Source: an uncultured Ancrocorticia sp.
GTDB taxonomy: Bacteria > Actinomycetota > Actinomycetes > Actinomycetales > Actinomycetaceae
Direction: 5' to 3'
Assembly (NCBI GenBank): GCA_905373325.1
Contig: CAJPTB010000065.1
Location: 1-8,686, forward strand
Length of the DNA stretch: 8,686 nucleotides
Each line of letters opens with the position of its first letter. The stretch's first letter is position 1. The position numbers and the translations under genes were made by a program. Of this stretch, positions 5,314 to 8,686 are shown one piece after another. Below the pieces are notes generated by a model. That model saw nothing but the letters and a program-made list of their open reading frames with translations, was not told where the DNA came from and made no database searches.

Positions 5314-6882
5314 GTGACTAGCAATCCACGTCCGGTCCTCGTCGTCGACTTTGGCGCGCAGTATGCCCAGCTCATCGCGCGGCGAGTGCGCGAAGCCAAC
5401 GTCTATTCTGAAATCGTTCCCCACACGGCCAGCGCGGCCGACATGCTCGCCAAAGATCCTGCGGCGATCGTCCTTTCGGGCGGCCCTTCGTCCGTTTACG
5501 AGGAAGGGGCGCCTTCGCTCGATCCGGCGATTTTCGACTCCGGGGTGCCGCTCCTCGGCATTTGCTACGGCTTCCAGGCCATGGCGCAGGCCCTCGGGGG
5601 AACGGTGGGCCGGACGGGGACCCGCGAGTACGGGCACACCGAGGCGAGTGTGGCCGCAGGCTCCTGCCTTTTCGGCGGAACCCCGGCCGACCAGGTCGTG
5701 TGGATGAGCCACGGCGACGCCGTCCAGGCGGCTCCCGAAGGATTTGAGGTCACGGCCTCGACCTCGCAAACCCCCGTCGCGGCCTTCGAGAACCGCGACC
5801 GCAAGCTGTTCGGCCTGCAATGGCACCCGGAGGTGGGGCATTCGGCCTTCGGACAGGCCGCCCTTGAGAATTTCCTTTACGAAGGCGCGGGGCTCAAGCC
5901 CGTATGGACGCCGGGCAACATCGTCGACGAACAGGTCGAGGCGATAAGGCGGCGCGTCGGCGGGGCCCAGGTCATATGCGCGCTGTCGGGAGGCGTCGAT
6001 TCGTCCGTGGCCGCAGCCCTCGTCCACGCCGCCGTGGGCGATCAACTCACGTGCTTTTTCATCGACCACGGCCTGCTCCGCGCCGGGGAGCGTGAGCAGG
6101 TTGAGCGCGATTACGCGGAGGGAATGGGCATTCGCGTCGTTGCCGTCGATGAGTCTCAGCGTTTTTTGGACGCCTTGAACGGGGTCAGCGATCCCGAGGC
6201 CAAGCGAAAGATCATCGGGCGCGAGTTCATCCGTTCCTTCGAGGCCGCCCAGGCCCGATTGATCGCCGATATCGGCGCCGAAGGAGGCGAGGTCAAGTTC
6301 CTCGTCCAAGGGACCCTCTATCCCGACGTCGTCGAGTCCGGCGGCGGGGAAGGGGCCGCAAACATCAAGAGCCACCACAATGTGGGAGGGCTTCCGGAGG
6401 ACATGGCCTTCGAACTGATCGAGCCCCTTCGGGCGCTGTTCAAGGACGAAGTCCGCGCGGTGGGCCGCGAGCTGGGCGTGCCCGAAAAGATCGTGGCGCG
6501 CCAGCCCTTCCCCGGGCCGGGCCTTGGAATCCGCATTGTCGGAGAGGTTACGCGTGAGCGTTTGGAGACGTTGCGGGCCGCAGACCTCATCGTGCGCGAT
6601 GAACTGACGGCCGCCGGGCTGGACGAAGAAATCTGGCAGTGCCCCGTCGTCTTGCTGGCCGACGTGCGCTCCGTGGGCGTCCAGGGAGACGGGCGAACCT
6701 ACGGACACCCGATCGTTTTGCGGCCCGTTTCCTCCGAGGATGCGATGACTGCCGATTGGACGCGCCTTCCTTACGACGTTCTGGCCCGCATCTCCACACG
6801 CATCACGAATTCCGTTCCCGAGGTCAACAGAGTGGTGCTCGACTGCACGTCCAAGCCCCCGGGCACGATCGAGTGGGAGTGA
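5314..6882 (+). CDS. guaA: GMP synthase (glutamine-hydrolysing)
   Basis: GuaA aminates XMP to GMP using ATP and glutamine, the last step of guanine nucleotide synthesis. The 522-residue product has the normal length and full architecture. The class I glutamine amidotransferase domain (about 7-195) starts [20 protein letters not shown] and has the nucleophile Cys84 in GICYG and the His171/Glu173 pair in QWHPEV. The ATP pyrophosphatase domain (about 205-395) has the P-loop SGGVDSS (225-231) and FIDHGLLR (249-256), with [10 protein letters not shown] (333-342) further on. The C-terminal dimerisation domain starts at [13 protein letters not shown] (396-408) and ends in the diagnostic [14 protein letters not shown] 5314 is the start because the family N-terminus begins a few residues later; there is no ribosome-binding site, but a TATCCT hexamer sits six bases upstream, pointing to a leaderless message. 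No catalytic residue is missing. Confidence 0.98.
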   Translation: MTSNPRPVLVVDFGAQYAQLIARRVREANVYSEIVPHTASAADMLAKDPAAIVLSGGPSSVYEEGAPSLDPAIFDSGVPLLGICYGFQAMAQALGGTVGRTGTREYGHTEASVAAGSCLFGGTPADQVVWMSHGDAVQAAPEGFEVTASTSQTPVAAFENRDRKLFGLQWHPEVGHSAFGQAALENFLYEGAGLKPVWTPGNIVDEQVEAIRRRVGGAQVICALSGGVDSSVAAALVHAAVGDQLTCFFIDHGLLRAGEREQVERDYAEGMGIRVVAVDESQRFLDALNGVSDPEAKRKIIGREFIRSFEAAQARLIADIGAEGGEVKFLVQGTLYPDVVESGGGEGAANIKSHHNVGGLPEDMAFELIEPLRALFKDEVRAVGRELGVPEKIVARQPFPGPGLGIRIVGEVTRERLETLRAADLIVRDELTAAGLDEEIWQCPVVLLADVRSVGVQGDGRTYGHPIVLRPVSSEDAMTADWTRLPYDVLARISTRITNSVPEVNRVVLDCTSKPPGTIEWE

Positions 6883-6898
6883 AAGAAGGGGGCGCAGG

Positions 6899-6927
6899 CC
6901 GACGGCGCTCGTGCCTCTCGCCGTCGG
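6899..6927 (+). terminator. Hairpin after guaA
   Basis: CCGACGGCG (6899-6907) and CGCCGTCGG (6919-6927) form a perfect 9-bp GC-rich stem with an 11-nt loop, starting 16 bp after the guaA stop. AAGGCGGCG follows rather than a U-tract, so it is an atypical, actinobacterial-style terminator or an mRNA 3'-end stabiliser. The 13-mer AGGCCGACGGCGC at its left arm also occurs just after the transaldolase gene (8330-8342). Confidence 0.55.
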
Positions 6928-6983
6928 AAGGCGGCGTGTCTGCGTCCCGTTCGCTCGCCCCAGAATCTGAGTTGTGCCTCGAG

Positions 6984-7012
6984 TTCTCATTCCGGATGGC
7001 GTCGACTAGACT
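6984..7012 (+). promoter_or_regulatory. Candidate promoter of the small gene
   Basis: TTCTCA (6984-6989) and TAGACT (7007-7012) are separated by 17 bp, and TAGACT fits TANNNT. Transcription would be expected to start at about 7018-7019, which coincides with an ATG that opens a three-codon ORF (ATG TTC CTA TGA). The -35 match is partial. Confidence 0.4.
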
Positions 7013-7049
7013 GAAGCATGTTCCTATGATCTTACGAAAGGCATTTATT

Positions 7050-7316
7050 TTGGGACTCTTCAGCCGCAAAAAGAAAACCAGCGTGGACTTTGCCACAGTC
7101 GATTCTCCTGACAAGGCCGAGTCGTTGGTGAAGCAGGGTGTTTTAGCCCGCGTTCTGCTCGTGCCTCCTCAGCGAGGAGGGCTTGAAGATCCGTTGAACG
7201 CCGTCTACGCGACGCCGGAGGCCGCCAAGGAGAAGGCCAGGTGCGACGCGGAGGTGGAAAAGCTTGAGCGCAGCGGCCGGGTGTCGCGATACGCTTGCGA
7301 CTTGGAATACGACTAG
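7050..7316 (+). CDS. Small protein of unknown function, frame interrupted by TAG
   Basis: I do not recognise a named family. From TTG 7050 the product has 88 residues: a basic start (GLFSRKKK), then mixed alpha/beta-looking sequence with ARVLLVPPQRGG (33-44), AVYATPEAAKEKARCDAEVEKLE (an acidic, helical stretch, 51-73) and YACDLEYD at the end. No signal peptide or membrane segment is visible. TTG 7050 is favoured because GAAAGG lies eight bases upstream; ATG 7026 (96 residues) is possible but has no ribosome-binding site. After the TAG at 7314-7316 the same frame runs 30 more codons to TGA at 7407-7409, with G or C in about 26 of 30 third positions, and reads like protein (VARAITVVG, then VVYSRTVKVW). 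The intact form would have about 119 residues, so this may be a truncated gene, a recent nonsense mutation, a sequencing error, or readthrough. Its stand-alone promoter and place between guaA and tal suggest no function. Confidence 0.65.
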   Translation: MGLFSRKKKTSVDFATVDSPDKAESLVKQGVLARVLLVPPQRGGLEDPLNAVYATPEAAKEKARCDAEVEKLERSGRVSRYACDLEYD

Positions 7317-7409
7317 GACGGCCCCAGCCGCGTTGCGCGGGCCATCACCGTCGTCGGAAAGGACGAGGCGGGGGACGTCGTCTATTCGCGCACCGTCAAG
7401 GTCTGGTGA
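7317..7409 (+). pseudogene. In-frame coding-like tail of the small gene after TAG
   Basis: Thirty codons follow the TAG in phase and end at TGA 7407-7409. The encoded stretch includes RVARAITVVGKDEAGD and VVYSRTVKVW, with alternating hydrophobic residues typical of beta strands, and its codon use matches that of neighbouring genes. A perfect GC-rich dyad (7413-7427) begins four bases after the TGA, as expected if the TGA were the original end of the gene. I read it as the severed or read-through C-terminus of the gene at 7050, not as an independent gene. Confidence 0.55.
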
Positions 7410-7531
7410 TGCGGCCGCCCGGCGGCCTTCGACGGTCTGCGGATGCCGCCGGGGCAAACTCCGTCAACGTCATTATGCTCGTGCGCGAAGGCAACGGCCG
7501 CTTGGCCTTCGGTGCGAAACCCGGCGCATAA
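7409..7531 (+). CDS. Doubtful 40-codon ORF overlapping the TGA of the small gene's tail
   Basis: ATG 7409 overlaps TGA 7407-7409 (TGATG) and is preceded by AAGG at 7398-7401 with seven bases between, the geometry of translational coupling. The predicted product (40 residues) begins MRPPGGLRRS and ends with NSVNVIMLVREGNGRLAFG-type sequence, which looks protein-like in its second half, with fairly high GC3. It matches nothing I recognise, and its start lies across a GC-rich dyad that could be a terminator. It may be a chance ORF or the remnant of a longer gene. The TAA stop lies inside a candidate -10 element. Confidence 0.2.
   Translation: MRPPGGLRRSADAAGANSVNVIMLVREGNGRLAFGAKPGA
7413..7427. 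terminator. GC-rich dyad after the small gene's distal stop
   Basis: GGCCGCC-C-GGCGGCC is a perfect 15-bp symmetric sequence, which would fold as a 5-bp stem with a 5-nt loop. It lies four bases after TGA 7407-7409. There is no U-tract. Its position suggests a transcription end for the gene that ends at 7409; it could equally be a protein-binding palindrome. Confidence 0.35.
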
Positions 7532-7534
7532 TAT
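7502..7534 (+). promoter_or_regulatory. Candidate promoter upstream of the transaldolase gene
   Basis: GCATAATATAG (7526-7536) is the most A+T-rich hexamer context in this region and offers CATAAT (7527-7532) or TAATAT (7529-7534) as a -10. TTGGCC at 7502-7507 could be a -35, but the spacing is long (19-21 bp). A start near 7540 would give tal a leader of about 110 nt, in which I see only a small GCACG/CGTGC dyad near 7582-7596. Confidence 0.4.
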
Positions 7535-7648
7535 AGAGGGGCGGCTCGGACTTTTCCCGGGTGCGTCCCATTCTCACGCGATGCACGACGGCCGTGCGTT
7601 CGCGACATCGATCGGGCAGCGACGCCCGAGGAAGACGAGGAAACTCGA

Positions 7649-8314
7649 ATGAAGTTCTTTATAGACACCGCCGACCTGGACGACATCCGGGAGGCGATGA
7701 GCTGGGGCGCTCTGTCAGGCGTGACCACCAACCCCAGCCTGTACGCGAAGACCGGTGGAAAACTGGCCGACTTCGAGCAGCACATGGTGAAAATATGCGA
7801 GATTTGCGAGGGTCTGCCCGTTTCTGCGGAGTCGACGGCGACGACGACGCAGGGAATGGTCGAAGAAGGCAGGAGACTGGCAGGACTCGCTCCCAACATC
7901 GTCGTCAAGCTGCCGATCGGCGCCGAGAGCCTGGCGGCGACGAAGACGCTAGCCGAAGAAGGCGTCGCGGTGAATATGACGCTCGTTTTCTCGGCCCCGC
8001 AGGCGCTTCTCGCGGCTCGGGCGGGCGCTCGGTACATCAGCCCGTTTGTCGGACGGGTCGATGACATCGGCTCCGACGGAGTCGCGAGCCTTGAGGAGAT
8101 CGTTCGCTGCATCCACAACTACGACTTCGGCCACGAATGTGAAATCATCGCGGCTTCCATACGCAGCCCGTACCACGTCACGGCCGCGGCGCTCATGGGC
8201 GCGGACATCGCCACGGTGCCCTTCGGCGCCTTGAAGAATTGCGTCAAGCATCCGCTGACGGCCGAGGGCCTGGCAAAATTCGAGGCCGATTGGGAAAAGG
8301 TGAAGAACGCGTAG
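7649..8314 (+). CDS. tal: Transaldolase, short TalC/fructose-6-phosphate aldolase-like type
   Basis: The 221-residue length and FIDTAD start place this in the short class I aldolase family that contains bacterial TalC transaldolases and E. coli FSA. Key residues seen are Asp6 (FIDTAD), Asn28 (TTNPS), Glu61 (SAEST), the Schiff-base Lys87 (NIVVKLP), Thr111 (NMTLVF), Phe133 (SPFVGRVDD), and AASIRSP at 168-174. E. coli FSA has Gln59 and Tyr131 where this protein has Glu61 and Phe133; transaldolases have Glu and Phe, so transaldolase activity (sedoheptulose-7-phosphate plus glyceraldehyde-3-phosphate exchange in the pentose phosphate pathway) is more likely than free fructose-6-phosphate aldolase activity. 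The C-terminus (KHPLTAEGLAKFEADW) is typical of the family. ATG 7649 has GAGGAA about seven bases upstream. Its candidate promoter (7502-7534) and the distance from its neighbours indicate a single-gene unit. Confidence 0.95.
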   Translation: MKFFIDTADLDDIREAMSWGALSGVTTNPSLYAKTGGKLADFEQHMVKICEICEGLPVSAESTATTTQGMVEEGRRLAGLAPNIVVKLPIGAESLAATKTLAEEGVAVNMTLVFSAPQALLAARAGARYISPFVGRVDDIGSDGVASLEEIVRCIHNYDFGHECEIIAASIRSPYHVTAAALMGADIATVPFGALKNCVKHPLTAEGLAKFEADWEKVKNA

Positions 8315-8371
8315 ATTTGTCGGCGCTTAAGGCCGACGGCGCCCGAAGCGGCGACTGCGCCTCGACGCCTC

Positions 8372-8398
8372 GGCAAACAGGTGCAACGCCTTTTTGCC
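8372..8398 (+). terminator. Hairpin downstream of tal, possible terminator
   Basis: GGCAAACAGG (8372-8381) pairs with CCTTTTTGCC (8389-8398) at nine of ten positions around a 7-nt loop, 58 bp after the tal stop. The T-run lies within the right arm rather than after it, so it is not a textbook factor-independent terminator in either direction. The closer dyad at 8319-8337 may contribute to termination. Confidence 0.4.
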
Positions 8399-8667
8399 CT
8401 CGGAACGGGTGCGGCGCCTAGCCCCCTTCGCCTCGTTTCGCCGTCCTCGCGATCGGAGTTTCTGTGCTTCGGTGTTTTTGAAGCGCGAGGGGTTCGACAC
8501 CGTGAAGGGGGCGCCTCAGTCGGGGCGGGCGGTTGTTCCCCTGGCCCGCGAGCACGTTGAACGCGCGACCAAGCGTCGAAACGACGGATCCGGGAATGCG
8601 GCTTTGGACGGGGACGCTTGCGGGCAAGTGCTTTCCCAGCCGTCTTCAGGCGCGAGGAGGGGAGTTC

Positions 8668-8683
8668 CTGCATCGAGATGCAG
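8668..8683. repeat. 7-bp inverted repeat at the right window edge
   Basis: CTGCATC-GA-GATGCAG is a perfect dyad with a 2-bp centre. The DNA just before it is purine-rich (GAGGAGGGGAG, 8654-8664). It may be an operator or the start of a hairpin belonging to the next locus, which is outside the window. Confidence 0.35.
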
Positions 8684-8686
8684 AGA

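Larger units (their letters stand above)
8315..8686. other. Intergenic region right of tal, no convincing gene
   Basis: These 372 bp to the window edge contain a 6-bp dyad GTCGGC-N7-GCCGAC at 8319-8337 directly after tal, a longer hairpin at 8372-8398, and a dyad at 8668-8683. A plus-strand frame from GTG 8472 stays open to the window edge, with strong GC3 bias in its first part but weak bias later; it has no ribosome-binding site and no recognisable protein motif, so I do not call it. Minus-strand frames here have arginine/proline-rich, non-protein-like products. Confidence 0.5.

Noticed and set aside
4603..6990. A 795-codon open frame on the minus strand across guaA and the pseudouridine synthase gene
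   Set aside because: It lies antisense to two genes with complete, recognisable domains. The lack of stops follows from strong GC3 bias on the plus strand, and its translation shows no family motif.
8119..8673. A 184-codon minus-strand frame over the end of tal and the right edge
   Set aside because: It is antisense to the conserved tal C-terminus, and its product is rich in Pro, Arg and Ser without motifs.
8472..8686. A plus-strand frame from GTG 8472 that stays open to the window edge
   Set aside because: The first part has high GC3, but there is no ribosome-binding site, no recognisable motif, and the bias fades toward the edge; too little is visible to call a gene.

Overview
The window is high-GC DNA that looks like an actinobacterial chromosome, probably from a fermentative, Actinomycetaceae-like organism. 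The reasons are the strong GC bias at third codon positions, GTG/TTG starts, TANNNT promoter hexamers placed about 6 nt before GTG starts (typical of leaderless actinobacterial genes), a compact pta-ackA pair, and a pseudouridine synthase that resembles the actinobacterial branch of the RluA family. The taxonomic call is inference; no rRNA or other marker is present.

Layout, left to right. (1) 1-770, minus strand: the N-terminal 256 residues of an ABC-class predicted ATPase that runs off the left edge. (2) 771-1157: intergenic, with several palindromes, a long hairpin (1001-1049) and 18-bp imperfect tandem repeats directly after the ackA stop. (3) 1158-4159, minus strand: pta then ackA, the two enzymes that turn acetyl-CoA into acetate with ATP gain, separated by 170 bp. 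(4) 4160-4350: divergent intergenic region. (5) 4351-5274, plus strand: an RluA-family pseudouridine synthase. (6) 5314-6882, plus strand: guaA, GMP synthase. (7) 6883-7648: a 9-bp guaA-distal hairpin, a small uncharacterised gene (7050-7316) whose frame continues in coding-like sequence past a TAG to a TGA at 7407-7409, a GC-rich dyad, a doubtful 40-codon ORF and a candidate promoter. (8) 7649-8314, plus strand: a short transaldolase of the TalC/FSA type. (9) 8315-8686: hairpins and no convincing gene.

The recognisable genes are housekeeping: acetate fermentation (pta, ackA), the non-oxidative pentose phosphate pathway (tal), purine synthesis (guaA) and RNA modification (RluA type). I see no mobile element, CRISPR array, tRNA, rRNA, defence island or biosynthetic cluster, and no evident new multi-gene system. 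The points most worth a second look are the small gene split by an in-frame TAG, the repeat tract and in-frame open tail behind ackA, the degenerate P-loop of Pta, and the leaderless geometry shared by guaA and the pseudouridine synthase gene.
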